Below are positions 15,246 to 25,696 of a stretch of 64,000 nucleotides of DNA, one piece after another; within the stretch, counting starts at the first letter, position 1; every line of letters starts with the position of its first letter. A model generated the notes under the pieces. That model searched no databases. It was not told where the DNA came from and saw only the letters and a list, made by a program, of their open reading frames with translations. The stretch lies in the NCBI GenBank assembly GCA_913060665.1, contig CAJXUY010000016.1, positions 50,057 through 114,056 on the forward strand, in the 5' to 3' direction. A program made the translations under genes and the position numbers. Source of the stretch: an uncultured Oleiphilaceae bacterium (GTDB lineage: Bacteria; Pseudomonadota; Gammaproteobacteria; Pseudomonadales; Oleiphilaceae).

Positions 15246-17354
15246 TTAAGCTCTCTTATTTTTTAAAAAGTGTTTAAGTGCCCTAGGTTTATTAGGTAGG
15301 TCTTCCAAAGCAGGCCGCTTAATTTTTTCTATTTTTGGTAATCGTTTTTTATGATTTTTATCCAAGGCCTTATCTAAGCCTGAAACCCTTTCAATAGATA
15401 ATTTCACTGCGGTGCCATCTGGTAAGTTTTCATCTGAAAGAATCATAATAAGATCTTCACAGCGCTGGATCGTGGTCAGCCGTTTTTCATAGTGACGATC
15501 TGCGCCAAGCAACCCATCATCCAAAGCGGCTTTATCCGTTACAATTATTCTTTTTTCACGCTCTAGTCTCTTTCGAAGTCGCTCTAACTTTTCATCATCT
15601 CCTTTAATACACACTTGCTGTTCACAGTTAATACAGTCTCGGTGCTTTGAGCAAGGCGACATGATAAAATCAAGAATACAAGCGCCATATTCAGTGACAT
15701 GGGCCGTCTGTATTGCTCGAGTATTAATCTCCTGAAGTGTTTCAGGAGTCATAATTTCATACTCACGCAACCCTAATTCGCTTTCACCTTTATTTTGACT
15801 CTTTATCAGAGCGTACCTCTCAGAATACTGCTCTGGGGAGGTATGATTGTAAACTCTATTATGCTTAGCATCTGCACGTGCGGCCCACTTAGTTAATACT
15901 TGGTCCGACATACCATTCACCTTCGCAATGGTACTCAGCATGTGCCTGATTTGGTGCGAGGTAATAATATAAGATGATGGATAACCATGTCGCTCAAAAA
16001 TTGACCGTACATTTACCAGCGCACCTGAGCCTTTTTGTTTTTTCTTTGTTTTTGCTAGATCTTCGTTTAACGTATTGATATTAGGCATCCAAAGTAGAAC
16101 TTTATTTGTACTTTTTTGTAGGTTTAACTGGCAAGAGTGAAATGAAAATAGTGCCTCAGACCATTTAACCTTAACATCATGACCTGTTTTAAATGGTACA
16201 TAGGGAAAGCCTTCCGGCATAGATTTAATCAACGCTGGAATCAAATCATTCAAACAATACATACCATCTACAATTCCTAACCCCCTATTACGCAGATACC
16301 CCCCAGCATTACTCACGAATTTATTGCTATTCACATCCAGATTGTATCCTAGAGCTTGGGCTACCTGATTTCGTGTAAGCGGCTTGTCGTCCGGAACACT
16401 TGGACAAAGCAGGTGTACAGGAAAATTCGCAATTTCACCTGCATTAACAGCACTATATACTTCCTCAATTTTTTCAGCCCATTGCCTCGCGGAAGCAGAT
16501 AGCACCTTCAACCGTTTGACGGCCTCCTCTACAGTTGACACCATTGCATCAGGTACCCATTCAACTTCATGGCCGAACCCTTTTCCAGAAAACCATTTTA
16601 AACCAACTGCATTGTTTCCTTTTTTGTCTTTATCATAATGCAGACAGTCAACTTTCAAATAAAAAGGTTCACTTCCTCTTGCTGGTGCGCAAAGTAAAAT
16701 GGCCATAATTGAGGTTGTAAAATTATCTCGATCGGATAGATTATCTACCCCCTTATTAAATATATCTGCGATAGCTAACAAAGCATCTTCGTCAGGTAAT
16801 TTTTTCTCTCTGTTCCTAACACCTTCCTCTCCGACCTTTTCGACCGTATCGCTAGCACGTGGTATCGGATTTTTCCATGTGAAACTTGGAATAATATGTT
16901 TCCCTACCAAAAACTCTTGAAGTTTTTGTAGTTGAGCCCCACCATGATAGGCAGTCCCAGAGCCTAAATTATCTCGAATTATTTGAGCTGCATTATCCAA
17001 AACAGCTGTATCAAGTTGAGTAACATCGACAACTCCATGACTTTTTAGCATCGCTGCATCTATAGCTCTTAATGCCTTAATCTCGTTTGGGTTACGAGTT
17101 CTATTCTGGGTTTGAGTATACGTTAGATACGCCTTTGCAAAGGGCATTATTGATGGGTGAAGTTGCGCAGATTTATCTCTGCTTTTTGAAGACGCACCAA
17201 ATTTTGTAAAATTTACTACTCCTGACCAATATGCTGAATCATAATCAAGCTCTTTACTTAACCTAGGAAGCTGCTGAGAAAACTCAATAAAGTCATTCAA
17301 ACTTTCCTTGCCAACGATCTTTGCTTTGGGCTCAAAAATAACGAAATTAGTCAC
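15246..17354 (-). CDS. Large tyrosine recombinase (702 aa)
   Basis: The C-terminal half carries tyrosine-recombinase catalytic boxes: Arg in CAPARGSEPFYLK, HxxRH in TSHQIRHMLSTI, a Trp-containing box III (LTKWAARADA) and the nucleophile in NRVYNHT. After the catalytic domain, Cys/His clusters (CSKHRDCINCEQQVC) suggest a zinc-binding segment, followed by a basic tail ending KHFLKNKRA. It is much longer than a phage integrase (about 350-400 aa) and starts 8 nt inside the end of the upstream recombinase. It probably acts with the other two in excision and integration of the element. Confidence 0.82.
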   Translation of the reverse strand: MTNFVIFEPKAKIVGKESLNDFIEFSQQLPRLSKELDYDSAYWSGVVNFTKFGASSKSRDKSAQLHPSIMPFAKAYLTYTQTQNRTRNPNEIKALRAIDAAMLKSHGVVDVTQLDTAVLDNAAQIIRDNLGSGTAYHGGAQLQKLQEFLVGKHIIPSFTWKNPIPRASDTVEKVGEEGVRNREKKLPDEDALLAIADIFNKGVDNLSDRDNFTTSIMAILLCAPARGSEPFYLKVDCLHYDKDKKGNNAVGLKWFSGKGFGHEVEWVPDAMVSTVEEAVKRLKVLSASARQWAEKIEEVYSAVNAGEIANFPVHLLCPSVPDDKPLTRNQVAQALGYNLDVNSNKFVSNAGGYLRNRGLGIVDGMYCLNDLIPALIKSMPEGFPYVPFKTGHDVKVKWSEALFSFHSCQLNLQKSTNKVLLWMPNINTLNEDLAKTKKKQKGSGALVNVRSIFERHGYPSSYIITSHQIRHMLSTIAKVNGMSDQVLTKWAARADAKHNRVYNHTSPEQYSERYALIKSQNKGESELGLREYEIMTPETLQEINTRAIQTAHVTEYGACILDFIMSPCSKHRDCINCEQQVCIKGDDEKLERLRKRLEREKRIIVTDKAALDDGLLGADRHYEKRLTTIQRCEDLIMILSDENLPDGTAVKLSIERVSGLDKALDKNHKKRLPKIEKIKRPALEDLPNKPRALKHFLKNKRA

Positions 17355-18906
17355 AGGCCAATTCCTTTCGTAAACTTAGTTCATGACATTGTTTAATCAC
17401 CTGCGTTACAGCTACGATTGCACGATCATTTATCGAGGCAATAGCAAGGTCACCGGTCTCTTCAGAAACTCGATCACGCTCATCCACTAAGTATTTCAAA
17501 ACTAAATGATGTGGTGCATCTTGCCATGGCCTGAATTTTGGACACAGATAGCAAGCAATTGGAGCGTAGTCTTTACAAAAAGCACTTGTACCACAAGATC
17601 CGACATTGTCAGAACTATCATTAGTACGAACACGCTGAGCCTTTGGCAACTCTTCTTGCGCCTCATGTTCATTTTTGACGACTTTACCTTGAAAGGCATT
17701 CGCATAAGACATTAACGGAGCACTCATAATCGCAGATATTTTGGCAGCATGATCGGGGTGATTCTGGACATATACACCTGCATGTTGAGTATCAACGTGA
17801 TCAAGTAATGTAGCGATAGTGAGCACGCCTGCATTTTCTCTTGCTGCTCGAGTTCCTAGAGTATAGCGAAAGCGATAGGCATTAACGTGTAGCAATTCTT
17901 TGGTACGCTCCGAAGTGATATGCAAACTATTAACTGCTGTAACCAACTTGTACTGAAGGTTAGCAACTCTTATATGAAATACGTCCGTATTTAGCAATTT
18001 AACCGCATCATATCCTGTAGTTTCTCTTAATACTGCTATATCCCTGTAATCTGGAAACATAGGTAGAAGTTTTTTTTCTTCACCGCTCAATACTCTTCCA
18101 ACTAGACTTTCAGCTTGTTTTTCGACTTGCTTGATGTACCTAGTGAGAACTTGTCCGATATCCTCTATTAACCCACAGTCAGTAAACTCTGCCCGAAAGC
18201 TTCCATCACGAACTTTTGCTCTTGGGATATTCAAGAGGTAGATTGGAGAACCTAAAAGCTTTGTATCTACTCGTAGATCGCCTAATTTCAATGCTGCAAT
18301 TTGAATAGGGCGACGACCAGTAGCGGCAAACAACCTAATTATTGAATATTGCTCTTCATTAATAACTCCTTCAGCGAACAGGTAATCCAATTTATCTAAA
18401 ATTGCTTCGAATTCAATATCACTAAATGGCCCATCTTTAGGGCAAAGGGAGAGAACTGGAATACCTCTATCTCCCCCCGAAAGACGCCAACCATTAAGTA
18501 ATTCAAGACATATATCATCTAGTGCTTTATATCCTAGAGAGTGCATTTGTTTTAGAAAAGACCTAAGTTTACCTAAATCAGGCTCTCTTTTTTTACCAAG
18601 AATTGATTTCCATTTGAGCAATCCCTGTTCAGAAAAGGATAATTGCTCTGTTTCTTCTTGATATTTTTTAATACATTTCACTATGCTCTGTGTATAACCT
18701 GCAGATTTTTGCTCAGCAAAATAAACTAGAGCACCACGCACATCATCTTGAATAGCTTTATCAAAATCAGAAAGAAAAGATAGCGAGAAATTAACATCCT
18801 TATTTAAGCTCCACCTATCAGCCTCAGTATCAAACTCGTACCCATTAAAAGAGGTGGTTTTTGATATATGCCCGAAACCTTTTATTACCTGTTGAAAGCT
18901 GCTCAT
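17347..18906 (-). CDS. Tyrosine recombinase with atypical active-site box (519 aa)
   Basis: Recombinase features include Arg box I in AATGRRPIQIAALK, box III Asp-His in ATLLDHVDTQ and the nucleophile in HAGVYVQNHP. Box II reads AYRFRYTLGT, so the usual His of HxxR appears to be Tyr. The C-terminus has a Cys-rich segment (CGTSAFC ... CYLCPKF) that may bind zinc. It overlaps the next gene by 8 nt and follows the 435-aa recombinase by 12 nt, so all are one operon. It may be a non-canonical but active subunit, as in multi-recombinase elements. Confidence 0.78.
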   Translation of the reverse strand: MSSFQQVIKGFGHISKTTSFNGYEFDTEADRWSLNKDVNFSLSFLSDFDKAIQDDVRGALVYFAEQKSAGYTQSIVKCIKKYQEETEQLSFSEQGLLKWKSILGKKREPDLGKLRSFLKQMHSLGYKALDDICLELLNGWRLSGGDRGIPVLSLCPKDGPFSDIEFEAILDKLDYLFAEGVINEEQYSIIRLFAATGRRPIQIAALKLGDLRVDTKLLGSPIYLLNIPRAKVRDGSFRAEFTDCGLIEDIGQVLTRYIKQVEKQAESLVGRVLSGEEKKLLPMFPDYRDIAVLRETTGYDAVKLLNTDVFHIRVANLQYKLVTAVNSLHITSERTKELLHVNAYRFRYTLGTRAARENAGVLTIATLLDHVDTQHAGVYVQNHPDHAAKISAIMSAPLMSYANAFQGKVVKNEHEAQEELPKAQRVRTNDSSDNVGSCGTSAFCKDYAPIACYLCPKFRPWQDAPHHLVLKYLVDERDRVSEETGDLAIASINDRAIVAVTQVIKQCHELSLRKELACD

Positions 18907-18918
18907 TAATATTTATCC

Positions 18919-20226
18919 TTAAAAGTCGATATCTTCATCGTAGCGACCTACAACTTCATTCACTTTTGATCGTCGTTTTTCTTGTAACCCCAAACTAAAC
19001 CGTACCGCTTTCTTCTTTTGATAGCGCTTTGTATACGTCTTAGCAGTGCCAGAGCCTTCCTTCCACCCCATAAGATAACTCCTCGTTTCCTCCGCCTCAC
19101 CTTCCGTCATTTCTTCACCTTCAATAAGACTTTCCACTTCAGCACTGAATTCATCATTCCACGTATGTCTAAATGCGTGCGGGTTCACATTAAAGCCAAG
19201 AACAGCTGAAAGCTTTCTAAATATTTTATTAAGCCCAGATATAGATAGAGGGCTTGCAGAACTCGCTCCCTGCTGGTGGCTCAATACGAGAAATGAAGTT
19301 CTCCCAGCACCTTTAACATTCGAACGATAATACAAAACATAATCATCAATCATCGTAAATACATCTTGAGAAACAGCAACATCACGACTCATAGTTTTTA
19401 CCAATGGCTGATCTTTCCTTGGGTCGTTTGCATCATCAGCACTTCTTCGTATTTTTATCTCATTTGACCCACTATCTAGGTCAGTTGCTTTCAAGTTTAA
19501 AAGTTCAGCTTTTCTGCACCCTACATCGTATAATAAATTTACAATCATTTGATTTCGGTACCGAACCGCTTTGCTCTTCCAGGGGTTCTCACTAGAATCA
19601 GGGCGAACAACATCCAATAACCTTATAATTTGATTTTCAGTGAGAGACATAAATCCTTCATCGTTACCATCATCACTTTGACTTGTTCTTTTCTTAGGGC
19701 GAAAAGCTAATAGCTTCTCACCCATTAGATCAATATTTTTCTTAGCTTCAGAAGGAGCTAAAGTGTTAGCAAGCCAACTACAATATTTTGAAAAGTGAGT
19801 AATACGATTGTATGTAGTTATAGGACTAACAAGATCAGAATCAATTGTTACTACGAAACGACTTAATTCAATACGTTTTGATTGAACTTGTACTATATTT
19901 TTAGCTCGTTTGATCGCCTTTGCTTCTTCAAGCGACTCAATAGATTTCTTAGACCAATACGCAATGGATTCCAATTCAGGGTCAGAAAGTAACAGCCCTT
20001 TAGTGAACCGGTGCTGTATATCAACATCAAGGTATTCAAATATTTGTTCCAACATTTTCAATGCACCTAAGCATGCAATGATAGTGTTAATAGAATCCCC
20101 TGTATTTCTATGATGGATAGTCATATAAAGGTTTTGGTACATTAGGGGTAACCCACTTTCAGACATAACCAAAAGTGCACTGCGCTCACCAGAAGAAAAA
20201 CCGAATCGCTTAATTTTACATTCCAT
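18919..20226 (-). CDS. Tyrosine recombinase, first gene of the trio (435 aa)
   Basis: The catalytic domain occupies about residues 190-410. It has Arg in DVGCRKAELLNLK, HxxRH in NPHAFRHTWND, a Trp in place of the box III His (MGWKEGSG) and the nucleophile in AKTYTKRY. The N-terminal half is a probable SAM-like core-binding region. It is the promoter-proximal gene of the module and begins about 165 nt from the end of ssb. Size and domain order are typical for integrases of islands and Tn554-like elements. Confidence 0.83.
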   Translation of the reverse strand: MECKIKRFGFSSGERSALLVMSESGLPLMYQNLYMTIHHRNTGDSINTIIACLGALKMLEQIFEYLDVDIQHRFTKGLLLSDPELESIAYWSKKSIESLEEAKAIKRAKNIVQVQSKRIELSRFVVTIDSDLVSPITTYNRITHFSKYCSWLANTLAPSEAKKNIDLMGEKLLAFRPKKRTSQSDDGNDEGFMSLTENQIIRLLDVVRPDSSENPWKSKAVRYRNQMIVNLLYDVGCRKAELLNLKATDLDSGSNEIKIRRSADDANDPRKDQPLVKTMSRDVAVSQDVFTMIDDYVLYYRSNVKGAGRTSFLVLSHQQGASSASPLSISGLNKIFRKLSAVLGFNVNPHAFRHTWNDEFSAEVESLIEGEEMTEGEAEETRSYLMGWKEGSGTAKTYTKRYQKKKAVRFSLGLQEKRRSKVNEVVGRYDEDIDF

Positions 20227-20281
20227 AAAACAACCATAAACTTAACTTAATTTAATGGTATCTAATAACCCACAATAAGGC

Positions 20282-20325
20282 AAAAAAAAGTTCACATTCC
20301 TTGCCAGGAGAAACGTGAACTTTTT
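20282..20325 (-). terminator. Rho-independent terminator after ssb
   Basis: Arms AAAAAGTTCAC and GTGAACTTTTT (20285-20295 / 20315-20325) are perfect complements around a 19-nt loop. On the minus strand the hairpin is followed by a run of T, 67 nt after the ssb stop. It separates ssb from the recombinase operon and is close to the island boundary. Confidence 0.65.
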
Positions 20326-20391
20326 ACAAAAAAGACAAGCTAAACAACAACTTAATCAATAAAACTTTACAATATAACTCTAAGGGACACC

Positions 20392-20994
20392 TTAGAACGG
20401 GATATCATCATCAAAGTCGTCCATCGGCGCTGGCGCAGCAGGTGCGCTATGAGCTGGAGGCTGCTGTCCGTATCCACCTTGCTGTGGTGGCTGGTATGCC
20501 TTCTGCTGAGGTGCAGCCTGTTGCGGTGCGTGCTTTGGTGCTGCTTGCTGTTGTGGGGCTCGTTGCTGCGGGGCGCTTTGTGGTGCTTGAGGTTGCTGAG
20601 CGTAACCGCCTTGCTGTGGAGCAGAATAGCCACCCTGAGAAGCGTCAGCTCCGCCTCGAGAGTCAAGCATCTGCATTTCATTCGCGACGATTTCAGTGGT
20701 ATAACGATCCTGACCGGTCGCTTTATCCTGCCATTTTTGCGTCTGAAGGCGACCTTCAAGATAAACCTTGGAGCCCTTTCGTAAATACTCTTTGGAAATT
20801 TCAGCTAAGCGATTAAACAACACCACACGATGCCATTCAGTTTTAGGCACAATTTGACCCGTATTTTTGTCTTTGTAACTCTCGTCAGTCGCGACACTCA
20901 AATTTGTTATTGCGCTGCCTGAAGGCGTATAACGAGTCTCAGGGTCATTCCCCAAGTTACCGATTAAAATTACTTTATTAATGCCGCGTGCCAT
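20392..20994 (-). CDS. ssb: Single-stranded DNA-binding protein
   Basis: The OB-fold domain covers about residues 1-110, beginning [15 protein letters not shown], with the conserved [12 protein letters not shown] and [11 protein letters not shown] segments. A long Gln/Pro/Ala/Gly-rich linker follows, then the acidic tip DDFDDDIPF, which docks partner proteins such as exonuclease I and PriA. At 200 residues it is slightly longer than the E. coli protein (178) because of the linker. The MFS and uvrA neighbours are as in Pseudomonas. The stop is followed by a terminator and then the recombinase module. Confidence 0.97.
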   Translation of the reverse strand: MARGINKVILIGNLGNDPETRYTPSGSAITNLSVATDESYKDKNTGQIVPKTEWHRVVLFNRLAEISKEYLRKGSKVYLEGRLQTQKWQDKATGQDRYTTEIVANEMQMLDSRGGADASQGGYSAPQQGGYAQQPQAPQSAPQQRAPQQQAAPKHAPQQAAPQQKAYQPPQQGGYGQQPPAHSAPAAPAPMDDFDDDIPF

Positions 20995-21183
20995 TTATAT
21001 CTCCTAAATACCGGAACACTTTGGTTCAAGCCTTTAATTTTTTATCACAGGGGAAAGCCCCGATCAGTGAAACAAATGCTACCAGAAAAGACGTCGTTAG
21101 GCATTAACGAAGCAACGATTAATTATGACATTCCGTCACGCTGCCAGATCAAATTATGCCCCCTTCAACACCATCCTATTTTG

Positions 21184-22551
21184 CTAATGCGCCTTTGCGG
21201 AATTACGAAATGAGTTTAAAGCCTCTTCATCTAAGTGTGCCTTATCAACTTTCAGGTATGCCATTTTCTCTTCAATCACGACGACCACGTCTTCAACTCC
21301 TTGAACCTCAAACAATTCATCTGATACAAAAGCGGCTTCAGACTCAGACAGAGACATATTAAGCGCTAGTGTCCGACTAGTAGAGTAGCTGGGCGTGCGC
21401 ATAGTTAAGGCAATCAGAAACCAAACAGCCCCAAGAACGGCAGAGGTATAATAGATAACCTCCCCCCCCCAATTAGAAAGAACCCAGCCACCGATGGCCC
21501 CACCAAGAAACGCCCCGAAAAACTGACTGGTAGAATACACGCCCATAGCGGTTCCGCGAGCGCCAGCAGGCGCTTGTTTACTGACAAGCGAAGGCAAGCT
21601 CGCCTCAAGAAGATTAAAGGCCATAAAGAACACAAACAAAGCCCCCCACATGGCAGCGAGAGAGCTGCCTGCCCAAACAAGCAAAATGGAGCCAACAGCC
21701 AATTGCAAAACAGCGCCAACAAAAACAGTCTTAATTTTCCGTTTCTTTTCACCCACAATAATAAAAGGGATCATCGCAAAAAACGCTGTCACCATTACCG
21801 ACAAATAAACCCACCAATGTTGCTGCCTTTCAAGCTGTACATCATTGACTAATGATAACGGCACCGCAATAAAAAGCGCAGTGAGGATAAGATGTAATAG
21901 AAAGATACCGATATCAAGTCGTAACAAATCTGGTTTTTTTAATAGCTCGAAGAACTGCCCCTTGACGGCTCGCGTATCTCGGTGAGCATGCGTAGTAACA
22001 GGCGTTGGCACCACAAAGAGCACCATACCAACCCCCACTATTGCAAATACCGCGGTCAACCAGAAAATCCCACTAAGACCAAAAAAGCCAGCAACTAAAG
22101 GCCCTGCAACCAACGCAACAGAGAATGAAAGGCCAATGGACATACCGACCACAGCCATTGCTTTAGTTCGGCTATCTTCTGTCGTTAAGTCACTTAACAA
22201 TGCCATTAGCACGCTGGCAATAGCCCCGGCACCCTGCAAGAGCCGGCCAGTGATAACACCGTAAATACTCTCAGATAAAGCAGCCACAACACTGCCTACA
22301 CAAAAGATAAGCAAGCCGATAACAATCATCTTCTTGCGACCAAAGCGATCTGACAACATACCAAACGGCACTTGAAATATTGCCTGCGTTAGACCGTATG
22401 CTCCGATAGCAATACCAACCAGAAAGCCATTTGACCCATCAAGCTCGTCACCAAGCAAGACAAATACAGGCAAGATCATAAACAGACCCAGCATACGCAT
22501 CGCATACAACAGCGCGAGAGAAAAAACGGAACGTTTTTCACTGACGTTCAT
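21184..22551 (-). CDS. MFS transporter with C-terminal YAM-like domain (YajR-type)
   Basis: Twelve membrane helices are visible in about 390 residues, with the MFS loop motif GMLSDRFGRKK between helices 2 and 3. The final 60-65 residues (NMSLSESEAAFVSDEL ... EEKMAYLKVDKAHL) read like the small ferredoxin-like YAM domain of YajR. The ATG at 22551 is preferred over a TTG at 22572 because a GGAG lies 10 nt upstream. A run of nine C on the plus strand (21462-21470) sits inside the coding region (NWGGEV) yet the frame is intact. Substrate unknown. Confidence 0.88.
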   Translation of the reverse strand: MNVSEKRSVFSLALLYAMRMLGLFMILPVFVLLGDELDGSNGFLVGIAIGAYGLTQAIFQVPFGMLSDRFGRKKMIVIGLLIFCVGSVVAALSESIYGVITGRLLQGAGAIASVLMALLSDLTTEDSRTKAMAVVGMSIGLSFSVALVAGPLVAGFFGLSGIFWLTAVFAIVGVGMVLFVVPTPVTTHAHRDTRAVKGQFFELLKKPDLLRLDIGIFLLHLILTALFIAVPLSLVNDVQLERQQHWWVYLSVMVTAFFAMIPFIIVGEKKRKIKTVFVGAVLQLAVGSILLVWAGSSLAAMWGALFVFFMAFNLLEASLPSLVSKQAPAGARGTAMGVYSTSQFFGAFLGGAIGGWVLSNWGGEVIYYTSAVLGAVWFLIALTMRTPSYSTSRTLALNMSLSESEAAFVSDELFEVQGVEDVVVVIEEKMAYLKVDKAHLDEEALNSFRNSAKAH

Positions 22552-22656
22552 TAAGATCGCTACTCCGAGCAAATAAAAAGGACACAGATTTTACAAGGGT
22601 TGGCATTTTAGCAAAATGATCTACATCGTGCTGACAAATAATTATACAACTTAACT

Positions 22657-22686
22657 TTGAGGACTCTGGCCATAAAGCAGTATAAT
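22657..22686 (+). promoter_or_regulatory. uvrA promoter
   Basis: TTGAGG (22657-22662), an 18-nt spacer and a consensus TATAAT (22681-22686) lie 31 nt before the uvrA ATG. The spacer holds CTG-N9-CAG, one base short of the LexA-box spacing, so SOS control is not supported from sequence alone. Confidence 0.7.
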
Positions 22687-22716
22687 CAATCTCTTTCTTC
22701 AAATTAATTGGCTGTT

Positions 22717-25554
22717 ATGGATAAAATTCTAGTTCGCGGGGCTCGCACCCACAATCTTAAGAACATTGATATCGAAATCCCGAGAGATAAACTCATTGTC
22801 ATAACAGGCCTTTCTGGCTCTGGAAAGTCCTCACTAGCGTTTGATACTCTATACGCCGAAGGACAGAGACGATATGTAGAGTCATTATCAACATATGCTC
22901 GACAATTTCTATCAATGATGGAAAAGCCTGACGTTGATCATATTGAAGGACTTTCACCTGCGATATCTATCGAACAGAAATCAACATCTCATAACCCACG
23001 ATCTACAGTCGGCACTATCACCGAAATTTATGATTACCTCAGGCTATTATTCGCGCGCGCAGGCGAGCCTAGATGCCCAGAGCATAATGAACCTCTTGAA
23101 GCACAAACGATTAGCCAAATGGTCGATCAGGTCATGGCTCAAGAAGAGGACGCCAAGTTAATGATGCTGGCACCCATTATCAAAAATCGAAAAGGGGAAC
23201 ATCAACACGTATTTCAAGAATTACGTAGCCAAGGTTTTATACGAGCACGTATAGATGGAATTGTGACTGACCTTGACGACACGCCAGACCTAGAAAAAAA
23301 TAAAAAACACACTATTGAGGTGGTAATCGATCGATTTAAAGTCAGAGACGGCATACAGCAACGACTTGCTGAGTCATTTGAAACCTGCATAGCGCTTACA
23401 GATGGCATTGCATTGATCGCACCAATGGAAGGCGACGGAGAAGAACTAATATTTTCAGCGAGATTTGCCTGTCCTCACTGCGGATACGCCATCAGTGAGC
23501 TAGAGCCAAGAATATTTTCGTTTAACAACCCTGCCGGCGCATGCCCTACCTGTGACGGGCTCGGAGTCAAGCAGTTCTTCGATTCAAAAAAGCTCATTAA
23601 ACATCCCGAATTAACACTTGCTGAAGGGGCAATAAAGGGCTGGGATAGAAGAACCGTCTATTATTATCAGATGCTCACAAGTCTGGCTGAGTATTTTGAC
23701 GTTAACCTCGAGCAGCCTTTTGAAGCGCTCCCCGAAACATTTAGACAAACCGTTCTATATGGTAGTGGCACAGAAAAGATCTCATTCAATTATGTCAATA
23801 CGCGTGGCGACATAGTACAGCGTGAGTACCCTTTTGAAGGGGTAATGCCTAATATGGAACGACGCTACCGAGAAACAGAATCCCAGATGGTCAGAGATGA
23901 TCTATCCAAACTACTAACACATCAATCCTGCCCGGATTGTCATGGGTCACGCCTCAAAGAAGCAGCTAGACACGTATTTATCAAAGAGATGCGACTCCCT
24001 GATATTACGGCAATGCCTGTCGGTCAGGCTTTCAAGTATTTCTCAACATTGAAACTAGAAGGGCGACGAGGCGAGATCGCCGAAAAAATATTAGCAGAAA
24101 TCCAATTAAGACTTCAGTTTCTCGTCAATGTTGGACTTGACTACTTAACACTTGATCGCAGCGCAGACACACTATCTGGCGGAGAAGCACAGAGAATCCG
24201 CCTAGCTAGCCAGATAGGCGCAGGACTGGTTGGCGTTATGTATATTCTTGACGAGCCTTCAATCGGTCTGCATCAGCGGGACAACGAACGACTTCTGAAA
24301 ACCCTTACGCATCTTCGTGATCTCGGAAATACGGTAATTGTGGTTGAGCACGATGAAGACGCAATAAGGCTAGCCGATTATGTGGTCGATATCGGACCAG
24401 GAGCAGGCGTACACGGAGGCGAGGTTATTGCTGCAGGTACACCTGCAGAAGTAATGTCCAACAACGATTCAATCACCGGTCAATACCTATCAGGCACAAA
24501 ATGCATAGAGGTTCCAAAAAATCGACGCACTTACGATCAAGCCAAGACCATGCGTCTGAGTGGGGCAACAGGCAACAACCTTAACCACGTGGATCTCACG
24601 ATCCCATTGGGATTACTGACTTGTATAACCGGCGTTTCCGGCTCAGGAAAGTCTACACTTATCAACGGAACACTCTATCCAATTGCAGCGACAGAATTGA
24701 ATAACGCCACCACTTTGACAATACAGCCTCATGAAAAGATTGAAGGCTTAGACCAATTAGATAAGGTTATTGATATTGATCAAAGCCCAATCGGACGAAC
24801 ACCAAGATCCAACCCGGCAACATACACTGGGATATTCACCCCGATTAGAGAACTTTACTCAGGCACCCATGAAGCCCGCTCCAGAGGCTATAAACCCGGT
24901 CGATTTAGCTTCAATGTCAAAGGAGGGCGTTGCGAGGCATGCCAAGGCGATGGTGTAATTAAGGTAGAAATGCATTTTCTACCTGACGTATATGTACCCT
25001 GTGATAGCTGTAAGGGTAAACGTTACAACCGAGAAACACTAGACATCAAATACAAAGGAAAAAGCATTCATGAAGTATTAGACTTAACCGTCGAGGATGC
25101 ACGCGAGTTTTTTGACTCCGTTCCATTTTTAGCTAAGAAATTACAAACCTTAATTGATGTCGGTTTATCCTACATCAGATTAGGACAAAGCGCAGTCACT
25201 CTATCTGGCGGAGAAGCGCAACGAGTCAAATTAGCCAAAGAATTATCCAAACGGGATACGGGTAAAACGCTTTATATACTAGATGAGCCAACAACAGGGC
25301 TACATTTCTATGATATCCAACAGTTACTCAACGTCTTACACAAATTAAGGGAGCATGGAAACACTATTGTAGTTATCGAACATAATCTTGATGTGGTTAA
25401 GACAGCCGACTGGATCATCGACCTCGGCCCAGAAGGCGGAACTGGCGGAGGAAATATTGTGGCAGAAGGAACTCCGGAAGATGTCGCTCAAGTAGCAGGG
25501 TCACATACAGGTGAATTTCTTGGAGAGCTTCTTAAGCGGAAACCTATGTGCTAA
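22717..25554 (+). CDS. uvrA: Excinuclease ABC subunit A
   Basis: UvrA recognises bulky DNA lesions and loads UvrB in nucleotide excision repair. Two ABC ATPase modules are present: Walker [11 protein letters not shown] and [10 protein letters not shown], and signatures [12 protein letters not shown] and [12 protein letters not shown]. Both zinc modules are intact (CPHCGYAI ... CPTCDGLG and CEACQGDG ... CDSCKGKR). The ATG at 22717 gives [14 protein letters not shown], matching the family N-terminus; an in-frame TTG at 22708 is less likely. Length 945 aa, as expected (E. coli 940). It is divergent from the MFS gene and convergent with rplQ across a shared terminator. Confidence 0.98.
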   Translation: MDKILVRGARTHNLKNIDIEIPRDKLIVITGLSGSGKSSLAFDTLYAEGQRRYVESLSTYARQFLSMMEKPDVDHIEGLSPAISIEQKSTSHNPRSTVGTITEIYDYLRLLFARAGEPRCPEHNEPLEAQTISQMVDQVMAQEEDAKLMMLAPIIKNRKGEHQHVFQELRSQGFIRARIDGIVTDLDDTPDLEKNKKHTIEVVIDRFKVRDGIQQRLAESFETCIALTDGIALIAPMEGDGEELIFSARFACPHCGYAISELEPRIFSFNNPAGACPTCDGLGVKQFFDSKKLIKHPELTLAEGAIKGWDRRTVYYYQMLTSLAEYFDVNLEQPFEALPETFRQTVLYGSGTEKISFNYVNTRGDIVQREYPFEGVMPNMERRYRETESQMVRDDLSKLLTHQSCPDCHGSRLKEAARHVFIKEMRLPDITAMPVGQAFKYFSTLKLEGRRGEIAEKILAEIQLRLQFLVNVGLDYLTLDRSADTLSGGEAQRIRLASQIGAGLVGVMYILDEPSIGLHQRDNERLLKTLTHLRDLGNTVIVVEHDEDAIRLADYVVDIGPGAGVHGGEVIAAGTPAEVMSNNDSITGQYLSGTKCIEVPKNRRTYDQAKTMRLSGATGNNLNHVDLTIPLGLLTCITGVSGSGKSTLINGTLYPIAATELNNATTLTIQPHEKIEGLDQLDKVIDIDQSPIGRTPRSNPATYTGIFTPIRELYSGTHEARSRGYKPGRFSFNVKGGRCEACQGDGVIKVEMHFLPDVYVPCDSCKGKRYNRETLDIKYKGKSIHEVLDLTVEDAREFFDSVPFLAKKLQTLIDVGLSYIRLGQSAVTLSGGEAQRVKLAKELSKRDTGKTLYILDEPTTGLHFYDIQQLLNVLHKLREHGNTIVVIEHNLDVVKTADWIIDLGPEGGTGGGNIVAEGTPEDVAQVAGSHTGEFLGELLKRKPMC

Positions 25555-25647
25555 TTCAGAAAATACGCCTACATATCCTAGAGACTATCCTTAGTATGTA
25601 GGCCCCTCCTACAGGGGAAAATCAAAAAACCCTCCCGTTTAAAAAGC

Positions 25648-25676
25648 AAAAAGCCGACAGTTAAGTCGGCTTTTTT
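25648..25676. terminator. Bidirectional terminator between uvrA and rplQ
   Basis: AAAAAGCCGAC (25648-25658) pairs with GTCGGCTTTTT (25665-25675) around a six-base loop. A/T tracts on both sides allow termination of both uvrA (plus) and the alpha operon (minus), which converge here. Confidence 0.9.
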
Positions 25677-25696
25677 AGTGAGCTACAAAGAGAAAC

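Larger units (their letters stand above)
14847..20226 (-). mobile_element. Three-recombinase mobility module (Tn554 / RIT / Gamma-Mobile-Trio type)
   Basis: Three consecutive, overlapping tyrosine-recombinase genes plus a small coiled-coil gene form one operon transcribed away from ssb. Such clusters mobilise Tn554-like transposons, RIT elements and the Gamma-Mobile-Trio islands of gammaproteobacteria, the last known to carry defence genes. The coordinates cover only the genes; element ends are not resolved. The AT-rich accessory DNA to the left is the likely cargo side, and conserved core genes begin immediately to the right. Confidence 0.65.

Noticed and set aside
14569..20391. Direct repeats marking element ends
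   Set aside because: Visual comparison of the 14569-14846 and 20227-20391 gaps gave no convincing shared core, so no attachment sites are annotated.
22663..22686. Possible LexA/SOS box in the uvrA promoter
   Set aside because: The visible CTG...CAG pair is separated by nine bases; the gammaproteobacterial LexA box needs CTGT-N8-ACAG (ten bases between CTG and CAG).
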